The notes under the pieces are model-generated. The model searched no databases, was not told the DNA's origin, and saw only the letters and a program-made list of their open reading frames with translations. The position numbers and the translations under genes are program-made. DNA of 64,000 bases from the NCBI RefSeq assembly GCF_027887165.1, contig NC_077228.1, positions 211,333,635 through 211,397,634 on the forward strand, given 5' to 3'. Source of the stretch: Monodelphis domestica (lineage: Eukaryota > Chordata > Mammalia > Didelphimorphia > Didelphidae). Below are positions 36,801 through 48,800 of the stretch, in pieces (within the stretch, counting starts at the first letter, position 1; the number at the start of each line of letters is the position of its first letter).

Positions 36801-39800
36801 AGATGATGAGTGCTTACCCTGAAGACAATACCGTAGTTACCTGGGAGGACCTGGAGCAGGCCATATCTTCTGGTCGAAAAAGCACACCAGTAATTAGGGA
36901 AGGCTGGGAAAGGACTGAGGGTGGGCTCCCCTCAAAGCTAATAATGCCATGTGTGATTTCAGGGGGTTTTCCTTCCTTTCTGGCCCATTTCTGACAGGAT
37001 CCATCCAAGTATAGCAACAGTATTATTCAAAGTCCCTGGATAATTTTCCTAGTGGCCTGATATGAAAGGGGTTTACCTGCTGTTTTATTAGATGTTATAT
37101 CCCCCCCTAAACATTTCTATAATTCCTACCACAGGGACCCACTGAGGTTTGGTCCCAAAAATTCTCTCTTGACTAATGGCCTACCTTGACCTGATCAGAC
37201 CTCCCCCAACACACAAGCCAAGTCATTTCTGTCTTCTTCCCTTCCTCTAGTCACTTGGAGATGTCACTGGAATCATTTCTCCAACTAGAGAAATACCTCA
37301 AAGCCCTGGAGAACGGTCCCCTGAAAAGCGTTTTGAGCGGTCCACTGAAAAGCGCCCTCAACCTCTCAAGAAAACTTCATCAAAGTCCGCAATGCCTGGC
37401 ACAGAGGGTCCATCTCTTGGACCAAGGCGGAGTATCACAGAACATGGTCCACTAGGCTCAGCTGCTGGCACACCCCCTCGCACAGCCTCAAGCACTTCCC
37501 AGGTTCCTCGAGGCCCTAGGGCAGGTCAGCCAGTCTCTGGAGCTCGAGGTCCAGGTCAACCAGTTCTTGGAGCCCCAGGAACCTACCCACAAGTCCCTGG
37601 AGCCCCAGGCACCTACCCACCAGTTCCTGGAGCCCCAGGCACCTACCCACCATTTACTGGCGCCCCAGGCCCCTACCAGCCTGGCCAAGCACCACCAGGC
37701 ACCTACCCACCTGGCCAGGTACCCCCAGGCCCCTACCAGCCTGGCCAGGGACCCCCAGGCACCTACCAGCCAGGACAGGGCCCCTATCAGCCTGGCCAGG
37801 GACCCCCGGGCACCTACCTGCCTGGACAGGGACCCCCGGGCACCTACCCACCTGGCCAGGGACCTCCAGGCACCTACCCACCTGGCCAGGGACCCCCGGG
37901 CACTTACCCACCTGGACAGGGACCCGCAGGCACCTACCCCCCTGGCCAGGGACCCCCAGGCACCTACCCACCTGGACAGGGCCCCTACCAGCCTGGTCAG
38001 GGACCCCCAGGCACCTACCAGCCTGGACAGGGACCCCCAGGCACCTACCAGCCTGGACAGGGACCCCCAGGCACCTACCAGCCAGGCCAAGGACCCCCAG
38101 GCACCTACCCACCTGGACAGGGACCCCCAGGCACCTATGCACCTGGCCAAGCACCACCAGGGACCTACCCGCCTGGACAGGGCCCCTACCAGCCTGGGCA
38201 GGGACCCCCAGGCACCTACCCGCCCGGACAGGGACCCCCGGGCACCTACCCACCCGGACAGGGACCCCCTGGCACCTACCCGCCTGGACAGGGACCCCCG
38301 GGCACCTACCCACCTGGACAAGGACCCCCGGGCACCTACCCGCCTGGTCAGGGACCCCCGGGCACCCAACAGCCTGGACCAGGAGTCCCAGTTACCTCTC
38401 AGGCAGGGCCAGGAGCCCCAGACACCCAGCAGCCTGGAACCCGAGCCCCAGGCACCCAGCAGCCAGGAACCAGAGCCCCAGGGACCCAGCAGCCTGGAAC
38501 CAGAGCACCAGGAACCCAGCAGCCAGGAACCAGAGCCCCAGGGACCCAGCAGCCTGGACCCGGAGCCCCAGGCACCCAGCAGCCTGGACCTGGAGCCCCA
38601 GGTACTTACCAGCCTGGCCAGGGAGCCGAAGGCCCCTACCCACCTGGCCAGGGACCCCCGGGCACCTACGCACCTGGCCAAGCACCACCAGGCACCTACC
38701 CGCCTGGCCAAGGACCCCCTGGCACCTACGCACCTGGCCAAGCACCACCAGGCACCTACCCACCTGGCCAAGGACCCCCAGGTACCTACGCACCTGGCCA
38801 AGCACCACCAGGCACCTACCCACCTGGCCAAGGACCCCCTGGCACCTACGCACCTGGCCAAGCACCACCAGGCACCTACCCACCTGGCCAAGCACCACCA
38901 GGCACCTACGCACCTGGCCAAGGACCACCAGGCACCTACCCACCTGGCCAAGGACCCCCAGGCACCTACGCACCTGGCCAAGGACCACCAGGCACCTATC
39001 CGCCTGGCCAGGGACCCCCAGGCACCTACGCACCTGGCCAAGGACCACCAGGCACCTATCCGCCTGGCCAGGGACCCCCAGGCACCTACGCACCTGGCCA
39101 AGGACCACCAGGCACCTATCCGCCTGGCCAGGGACCCCCAGGCACCTACGCACCTGGCCAAGCACCACCAGGGACCTATCCGCCTGGTCAGGGACCCCCA
39201 GGCACCTACGCACCTGGCCAAGCACCACCAGGGACCTATCCGCCTGGTCAGGGACCCCCAGGCACCTACGCACCTGGCCAAGCACCACCAGGGACCTATC
39301 CGCCTGGTCAGGGACCCCCAGGCACCTACGCACCTGGCCAAGCACCACCAGGGACCTATCCGCCTGGTCAGGGACCCCCAGGCACCTATGCACCTGGCCA
39401 AGCACCACCAGGGACCTACCCGCCTGGACAGGGACCCCCGGGCACCTACGCACCTGGCCAAGGACCACCAGGGACCTATCCGCCTGGTCAGGGACCCCCA
39501 GGCACCTATGCACCTGGCCAAGGACCCCCAGGCACTTACCCGCCTGAACAGGGACCCCCGGGCACCTACCCACCTGGACAGGGACCCGCGGGCACCTACC
39601 CCCCTGGCCAGGGACCCCCAGGCACCTACCCACCTGGCCAAGCACCACCAGGCACCTACCCACCTGGCCAGGGACCCCCGGGCACCTACCTGCCTGGCCA
39701 GGGACCCCCGGGCACCTACCCACCAGGCCAGGGACCCCCAGGCACCTACCAGCCAGGGGAGGGAGCCCCAGGTACCTACCAGCCAGGCCCCGGAGCCCCA

Positions 39801-42800
39801 GGCACCCAGCAGCTTGGACCTGGAGCCCCAGGCACCCAACCACTTGGACCAGGAGCCCCAGGCACCCAGCAGCTTGGACCTGGAGCCCCAGGCACCCAAC
39901 CACTTGGACCAGGGGCCCCAGGCACCCAGCAGCTTGGACCAGGAGCCCCAGGCACCCAGCAGCTTGGACCAGGAGCCCCAGGCACCCAGCCACTTGGACC
40001 CGGAGCTCCAGGAACCCAGCAGCTTGGACCAGGAGCCCCAGGCACCCAGCCACTTGGACCAGGAGCCCCAGGCACCCAGCAGCTTGGACCAGGAGCCCCA
40101 GGAACCCAGCAGCTTGGACCAGGAGCCCCAGGAACCCAGCAGCTTGGACCAGGAGCCCCAGGAACCCAGCAGCTTGGACCTGGAGCCCCAGGCACCCAGC
40201 CACTTGGACCTGGAGCCCCAGGCACCTACCAGCCTGGACCTGGAGCCCCAGGCACTCAGCAATTTGGACCAGGAGCCCCAGGCACCCAGCAGCCTGGGGT
40301 TGGAGCCCCAGGAACCCAGCAGTTTGGACCTGGAGCCCCAGGAACCCAGCAGTTTGGACCAGGAGCTCCAGGCACCCAGCAGCCTGGGATTGGAGCCCCA
40401 GGCACCCAACAGTTTGGACCAGGAGCCCCAGGCACCTACCAGCCTGGACCAGGAGCCCCAGGCACCTACCAGCCTGGACCAGGAGCCCCAGGCACTCAGC
40501 AGCTTGGACCTGGAGCTCCAGGCACCCAGCAGCCTGGACCAGGAGCCCCAGGCACCTATCAGCCTGGGGTACAGCCTGGGGTTGGAGCCCCAGGCACCCA
40601 GCAGCTTGGACCTGGAGCCCCAGGCACCTACCCACCTGGACAGGGACCCCTGGGCACCTACCAGCCTGGGGCACAACCTGGACCGGGAGCCCCAGGCACC
40701 CAGCAGTTTGGACCTGGGGTCCCAGGCACTTACCCACCTGGCCAGGGAGCCCCAGGCACTTACCAGCCTGGGGCTGGAGCCCCAGGCACCCAACCACTTG
40801 GACCTGGAGCCCCAGGCACCTATCCACCTGGGGCTGGAGCCCCAGGCACCCAGCAGCTTGGACCAGGAGCCCCAGGCACCCAGCCACTTGGACCTGGAGC
40901 CCCAGGCACCCAGCAGCTTGGACCAGGAGCCCCAGGCACCCAGCCACTTGGACCTGGAGCCCCAGGCACCCAGCCACTTGGACCTGGAGCCCCAGGCACC
41001 CAGCAATTTGGACCAGGAGCCCCAGGCACCCAGGCACCTGGACCCGGAGCCCCAGGCACCTACCAGCCTGGGGCTGGAGCCCCAGGCACTCAGCCACTTG
41101 GACCTGGAGCCCCAGGCACCCAGCAATTTGGACCAGGAGCCCCAGGCACCCAGCCACTTGGACCTGGAGCCCCAGGCACCCAGCCACTTGGACCTGGAGC
41201 CCCAGGCACCCAGCCACTTGGACCTGGAGCCCCAGGCACCCAGCAATTTGGACCAGGAGCCCCAGGCACCCAGGCACCTGGACCCGGAGCCCCAGGCACC
41301 TACCAGCCTGGGGCTGGAGCCCCAGGCACTCAGCCACTTGGACCTGGAGCCCCAGGCACCCAGCAATTTGGACCAGGAGCCCCAGGCACCCAGCCACTTG
41401 GACCTGGAGCCCCAGGCACCCAGCCACTTGGACCTGGAGCCCCAGGCACCCAGCAATTTGGACCCGGAGCCCCAGGCACCCAGCCTCTTGGACCTGGAGC
41501 CCCAGGCACCCAGCAATTTGGACCAGGAGCCTCAGGCACCCAGCCACTTGGACCTGGAGCCCCAGGTGCCCAGCAATTTGGACCCGGAGCCCCAGGCACC
41601 CAGCCTCTTGGACCTGGAGCCCCAGGAACCCAGCAATTTGGACCCGGAGCCCCAGGCACTCAGCAGCTTGGACCTGGAGCCCCAGGAACCCAGCAATTTG
41701 GACCCGGAGCCCCAGGCACCCAGCCTCTTGGACCCGGAGCCCCAGGCACCCAGCAATTTGGACCTGGAGCCCCAGGCACCCAGCCGCTTGGACCTGGAGC
41801 CCCAGGCACCCAGCAATTTGGACCCGGAGCCCCAGGCACCCAGCCCCCTGGACCAGGAGCCCCAGGCACCCAGCAGCTTGGACCCGGAGCCCCAGGCACC
41901 CAGCAGCCTGGACCAGGAGCCCCAGGCACCCAGCAGCCTGGACCAGGAGCCCCAGGCACCTACCAGCCTGGGCCTGGAGCCCCAGGCACCTACCAGCCTG
42001 GGCCTGGAGCCCCAGGCCCCTATCCGTCTTGGCAGGGAGCCCCAGGAGCCTACCCACCTGGCCAGGGAGCCCCAGGACCCTACCAGGCTGGACCTGGAGC
42101 CCCAGGACCATACCAGCCTTGGCAGGGAGCTCCAGGACCCTACCAGCCTGGGCAGGGAGCCCCAGGACCCTACCAGCCTTGGCAGGGAGCTCCAGGACCC
42201 TACCAGCCTGGGGCTGGAGCTCCAGGCACCCAGCAGCCTGGACCCGGAGCCCCCGGGCCATACCAGCCGGGTCAAGGAGCCCCCGGACCCTACCAGCCAG
42301 GGCCAGGAGCTCCAGGCACCCAGCAGCCTGGACCTGGAGCCCGAGCCACTGGACCTGGAGCCCGAGCCACCCAGCAGCCTGGACCTGGAGCCCGAGCCAC
42401 TGGACCTGGAGCCCGAGCCACTGGACCTGGAGCCCGAGCCACCCAGCCACCTGGGCCAGGAGCCCCAGGCACCTACCAGCCTGTTACTGGTGTCTCACCT
42501 CATCAGCCAGGCCCTGGAGCCCCATCTGGGTATCAGCCAGGTCCTGGAGCCCCATATGGATATCAGCCAGGCCCTGGAGCCCCACCTGGGTATCAGCCAG
42601 GTCCTGGAGCCCCATATGGATATCAGCCAGGCCCTGGAGCCCCACCTGGGTATCAGCCAGGTCCTGGAGCCCCATATGGATATCAGCCAGGCCCTGGAGC
42701 CCCACCTGGGTATCAGCCAGGTCCTGGAGCCCCATATGGATATCAGCCAGGCCCTGGAGCCCCACCTGGGTATCAGCCAGGTCCTGGAGCCCCACCTGGG

Positions 42801-45800
42801 TATCAGCCAGGCCCTGGAGCCCCACCTGGGTATCAGCCAGGCCCTGGAGCCCCACCTGGGTATCAGCCAGGCCCTGGAGCCCCACCTGGGTATCAGCCAG
42901 GCCCTGGAGCCCCACCTGGGTATCAGCCAGGCCCTGGAGCCCCACCTGGGTATCAGCCAGGCCCTGGAGCCCCACCTGGGTATGCAGGCCCCCTTCCATA
43001 TCCTGGAGCCCCAGAAACAAGTTCTGTAACCCCAACTGGTGCTCCTGGCCGAGGGCAGCAAAGACCAGCATCGCAGCCTGGAGGCACACAGCAAAGGCCT
43101 CCAACAGGAGTGCCTGGAGTGTCACCACAAAGATCCTCAACTGGACTGCCTGGAGTGTCGCCACAAAGATCCTCAACTGGACTGCCTGGAGTGTCACAGC
43201 AAAGATCCTCAACTGGACTGCCTGGAGTGTCACAGCAAAGATCTTCAACTGGACTGCCTGGAGTGTCACCACAAAGATCCTCAACAGGACTGCCTGGAGT
43301 GTCACCACAAAGATCCTCAACTGGACTGCCTGGAGTGTCACAGCCAAGGTCCACAACAGGGCATCCTGGAGCTACTCAGCCAAAGTCTGCAACAGGGCGT
43401 CCTGGAGCTACTCAGCCAAAGTCTGCAACAGGGCGTCCTGGTGTTACACCAGGGCAACGTGCTCCTGCAGTTTCCAGTGCTGATCAGCCTGGTGTTGCTG
43501 CCACAGGCACCCCCCCAAGTTGGGAGCAACCCACAGTCACAGACCAGAGTTTCCCTCCAACCGAGATTCCTTCTGATGGCCAATTTCCCTACATGGAATC
43601 CCAGCCATCCTATGTGCTATCTCAAGGAACCTACATGCCATCCCCGACAGCCTATATGCCACCCTACATGCCATCCCAGCAACCCTACATGCCGCCCCAG
43701 CAACCCTACATGCCATCCCAGCAACCCTACATGCCATCCCAGCAATTCTACATGCCATCCCAGCCGCTCCCTGGGGGACACCAGCATCCTATACCACCAC
43801 CACCTCCATGGTTGCCCCAGCAGCCTGGAGTTGGACTCCAGACCTCTCGAGAAAGACTCCCAGGCCAAAGAGATAAAAGCTCATCACAGGACAGACAGAG
43901 TTTTAGCTTCCCCTTTGCCTTGGAGACCCTGCGTTTGATGGGGGAGCTTACCAACTACTACCTGATTCTGAAGGAGCAGATGGGGGAACTGGAAGAAGAC
44001 CCTGGCAAATCTGAGCTGGACAAGCTAAAGAGCGTGTTAGGAAAATTAAGTAGGTATTTTCTTCCCTGTCTGGGACATAGAGTAGGCCATGAAAGGTTGG
44101 AGAGGCAGTCACCAGGGAAAATCACAGGATCTAGGCAGAGAGAGGAGCTGGCCTGTCTTTTAGTAGTTTCCAATATATTTTAAAATTTGTTTTGGTAGTT
44201 TCCTGTTTTAACAATTCTTGCTAACTTGGTGCTAATCTCACTTTCTACCTGATAAGAAAATGGAAAAGCTTTTAGTGCCATCTAAATTTTAGCATCCTGG
44301 AATATAGCTCCAATCACTCTACCCTAGTTATAGCTCTTTTGCATTGTTGTTTAGTTATGTCTGACTTTATGATCCCATTTGGGGTTTTCTTGGCAAAGAT
44401 ACTGTAGTAGTTTGCCATTTTCTTCTCCAGCTCATTCAACACCCAAAGAATAGAGGTAAACAGGGTTAAGTGACTTACCCAGGGTTACACTGCTAATAAG
44501 TGTCTGTGGCTAGACTTTTTAAATAATTAAATTTTTTTAGAATATTTTTTCCATGGTTACATGATTCATGTTCTCTCACTCCCTTCTTCCCTACCCCCCC
44601 CTTCCAGAACTGACAAGAAATTCCACTGGGTTAGACATGCATTATTGCTAGGTTTTAACTCGGGAAGATGAGTCTCCCTGACTCCACACTTCCAGCTCTG
44701 TCCACTGTGACATAGAGCTATTATATAGCACTATAGGACTCTGTTGAGTGATTAGGTGGATGGAGACAGTGAGAATCCGCAAGATTCGCATCTGATCTCA
44801 GAGTTGGGGCCAGTGATCCCAGGAAGGGAGTGAGAAGTTTATTGCCATTATCAAGCCCCCACCCCCCACCACCCCCACCCGGGGTTAAGGACTTTGGTAA
44901 GGAAACTGAAAAGAAAAAGAAGATAGTATGAAATGGGGTGGTATGGGGGAGAGCAAAAGGATTAAATTCAGTCTTCCTTCACCCATGGTTTAGTGCATTG
45001 GGTCCTAAGATTTGGAGTGGGTGGGAAGCTTATGTAGGTAGAGTTTCTGGAGACTTAGAACAATGACATTTCATACTCATCACCAGGCAAAATAAAGACT
45101 TCTTCACAACGGTTAAGAGAGGGGAGTGTGGAATCAGGAGAGTAAGAAGAATTTATGAAGCTTTGGCCAGCTTACCCATTGTGCTAAGGACCAGGATAGT
45201 AATATAAACAAAAAAGATAGTCTCAAGAAGCTTACATACTAATGGGGAAAATAACACATAAAAGGGAAGGGAATGAAAAGGGGGTGGAGTGGAAAGGAAG
45301 GATGCCACACATAGTTGGGGAAGTTTGGAGAATCAGAAGCAAAATCTACAGGGAAACGAAGGATGGCTAGCCTAGACTCCTCCTGAAATGGAGGATCAGG
45401 AAGGAACTCACCAGCAGGAGAAGGAAGAGAAGTTTGGAACTTTACAATTCTGACTTTCCTTCTTCCATAGCCTCTAAAAGCATCCCTGATGACATGATGG
45501 AACAGCTACAAGGTCTTAAAGCCTTAACCAAAGAAATTCAAGAGGAGAGGGAAAAAGTGAGTGGTTAAAGGGGTACCTGAAATCCATAGAAAAATCACCA
45601 CGCTAAGGGTACAGTCAAAAGCATTTCAGAACAAACTCCTTGAGTGAGGTTCCTCCCAGGGAGAGAGACTACAAATGGACTGGGGATGGCTTTTTTTAGT
45701 TCACTAAATCCCTTGGTGCCCTCCCATTAAGAGAGCCAAGATCTCTGCCTTGCCTCTGAAGACCTGAGGAAGAAGAGATAGACAGCTAGGAGATCCAGTG

Positions 45801-48800
45801 GATAGAGCCATCCTGCCTGAGACATTCACTAGCTAATTGAATGTCTAAGTGACTGTGGTCAATTCACTTAGTCTCTGTTTCTCCATCTGGAAAACCTACC
45901 TCCCCAAAGGCACCATATAAATGTTGGCTATTGTTATCATCTAATGGGAAAGGGGAAGACTAAAGCCTGAAACTACAGAACCATTGGTATTACAGATGAG
46001 GTTTATGCAAAGGATTCTGGAAGGAGAGGAGGAAGAACAAGAAGATGATGGAAGAAGAACTGGCCAGCTAAGTCTGCAGCTAAATATCCTCAGGTAAATG
46101 CTAGGCCTTCCTGGAGCTCAAAACCATTTGGTGTTGGGTATATAGGAAAAAGGAGTAGATAGATGGCACAGTGGATAGAGTATTGGACCTGGAGTCAGGA
46201 AGACTCATGTTCTTGAGTTTAAATCTGTCCTCAGACACTTACTGGATATGTAACCTTGGGTGAGTCACTTAACCCTGTTTGCCTCAGTTTCCTCATCTGT
46301 CAAATGAGATGGAAAGGGAAAGGGCAAACCACTCTAGTATTTTTGCCAAGAAAACCCCAAATGGTGTCATGAAGAGTTGAACATGACTGAAACAGTTGAA
46401 CAATAACAAATTGCCTTTTCCAAGGCCAGAAGAGCAATGAAGGCTAGGCAAAGGGGTGGGGGGATAAGTGATTTGCTACGGGTCACACAACTACAAAATG
46501 TGGCCAAATTTGAATCCAGGACATCCCAGCCTTGCTCTCAATGCCCTGAGCTACCTAGCTTCCCATTAAGCCAAGGAACTGTTAATGATGAGTGAGGCCA
46601 TTCTTGGCCTTTCCTTGCCTTCCCCTTCTTAAAATGGGTTGTGGTATCTGTCTCATGCTCTGGGGGGTTGCTATGGCTAGCCCAGAAGGCTGAGCAGCTT
46701 CACATAAAATCATCAAGATCTTCTAGAAGCCAGTGCCTGGAGTAAAAAGAAAGGAAAGCCTCTCAGATTGAAACTTAAAGAAGCCAGGTGGTGTCCGTGA
46801 CTCCACCATTTTTGTTTCTTCAGTTATCACTCCTAAGAGGCTAAAAGTTTTAGGTATTGGCTGAATGGGCATCTGTCCCAGTCATCAGAATGATTGAGGC
46901 AAAAACTTGTGTTTTTTACATGTATCCCAGAACTAGAAGCTGGAATTCTTTAATAAGGGAAAGAAAATGAAGACCCAACTCACCCAGCCCTCAGTTCCAC
47001 TTACCTGGTTTCTCACCCCTTGAGGAAAGCTGAACTAAATTAATACCTGGAGCCCAAGTGACTTGGGGGCTGCTGGTCAGTAAGTGACCAGTCTCTTGGT
47101 TCTTGTGGCCTAGAGTGAATGTGCACGACATAGAGAAGGAGCTGGCACTGCTGAGGGAACGGCAAGAGCAGGGCAAGGCCCTTGTAGAACAATCAGTGGC
47201 AGAAGCATCACTTTATCTACAGGAACAGGTGAGGGTCTTGGGTCTTGGTCCCACAAGTTGATCAGAGAGGGAGGGAACAGACTTCTCTCCTGCTAAGTAC
47301 CAGAGACCAAACCTCACTTTTTCTGCTATCCTTCCTAGGGAAGCTACATCCAAGAGTCCTTTGGCTTCCAGCTAGATGATCAGAGCACAGACCCATATCT
47401 GATCATATGCTGTCTTTTTAAAAAAAAAAACCTTTACCTTCTGTATTAGAGTCAATACTGTATTACTGGTTCTAAGGCAGAAGAGTGGTAAGGGCTAGGC
47501 AATGGGGGTCAAGTGACTTGCCCAGGGTCACAAAGCTAAGAAATGTCTCAATCCAGATTTGAACCTAGGACTTCCCATCTTTAGGCCTAGCTCTTGAACC
47601 ACTGAGCCACCCAGCTGCCCCAAGTCAGTCCCATTTTTATTACCTGTCAGTACCTCCCAATCCCACTGAGGCTAATAGCCCAGACCCTCAGGTCTGTTCC
47701 AAATTCCCTGGGCAACATGACATTGGAGCTCAGTCTGCAATTACCATTAGCCTATAGAATCACTGGATACTTCTAAGACCTAAAGAATTTGGTGAAATCT
47801 CATACTCTAATTCAGAATTTAGAGATCTTTCAGAGGCACAGACTGGGCACAAAATGGTGCCATGTAGCAGGAGAGCCAAGGTCTGAGTATCACTACCTAA
47901 ACCTAACTGAAGGAAGTAAAGCCTTGTATAGGAACTATAAGCTAGCAGGTAAGGACTAATGGCCACCTCCATGCAGAGCTCTGCTGATTTATTTGTTTTG
48001 TGCCACATTGAATAGTAACTGGGACCCCTCCAACTCACCCTGAACTTTCCCCAACTTGCTTTGCTTTGCTTTCTAGTTAGATAAGCTCAGGATGATCATA
48101 GAAAACATGCTGTCCTCTTCATCCACGCTGCTGACCATGAGCATTGCGCCACCTAAGGCTCCAACCACAGTGGACCCAAGCCAAGTTGACTCACACACCA
48201 CCTGTCCAGCTTGTAGCCTAGATCTGGGTCAGCAAGTCAGCAGGCTAGTACAGCGCTATGAGCAGCTCCAGGATATGGTCAACAACCTGATGATCAGTAA
48301 GCCCTCTAGGAAGCATCAGCAACAGAACCAGGTAAGTCTGGCTGGGCCTTCTGCTGTACCCAGATAGGATAGGGAGTGATGTTCCAGGGACTCAGATTTC
48401 AGTCCCCTAGTTTAAACTCCCCAAACCTCTACCTTATATCCTAATGAGATTCAAGAAGCAGGTGTCACCTGAGAGAAATCATACCTGGATACCAACCACT
48501 TTTCTTCCTCCTTATACCCTAGAGGACAGGGACTTCTTATTTTGTTGTTTCTACATGGTACTTTGAATACAGTAGGTAATAAAGGATTATCGAGAAGTAG
48601 CTAGGTGGCTCAATGGATAGAAAACCAGGTCTTAGAGATGGGAGGTCCTAGGTTCAAATCTGATCTCAAACACTTCCCAGCTGTGTGACCCTGGGCAAGT
48701 CACTTGACCCCCATTGCCTAGCCCTTACCACTCTTCTGCCTTGGAACCAATACACAGTTTGATTTCAAGAAGGAAGATGACGGTATAAAAAAATTAATCA

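Noticed and set aside
36803..36994. A 63-codon ORF starting inside exon 4
   Set aside because: Only the first part is coding. It reads through the exon 4 donor into intron sequence.
37488..42450. Long minus-strand ORFs (about 1,340-1,350 codons) across the repeat exon
   Set aside because: They are shadows of a 30-bp repeat without stops in those frames. Products are monotonous, with no family resemblance and no promoter or splice context. The plus-strand frame alone joins conserved exons.
37563..42990. Collagen or CRISPR interpretation of the array
   Set aside because: Gly does not occur every third residue, so it is not collagen. The repeat is contiguous coding minisatellite without unique spacers, in a mammalian gene.
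37567..43029. A 1,820-codon plus-strand ORF in another frame
   Set aside because: It does not connect in phase to exon 4 or exon 6 and has no recognisable domain at either end.
44050..44183. Continuation of the giant exon to the stop at 44,183
   Set aside because: The residues after 44,049 are not family-like. Using the GTAGGT donor at 44,050 joins exon 6 in frame and restores the conserved domain. A minor intron-retained form cannot be excluded.
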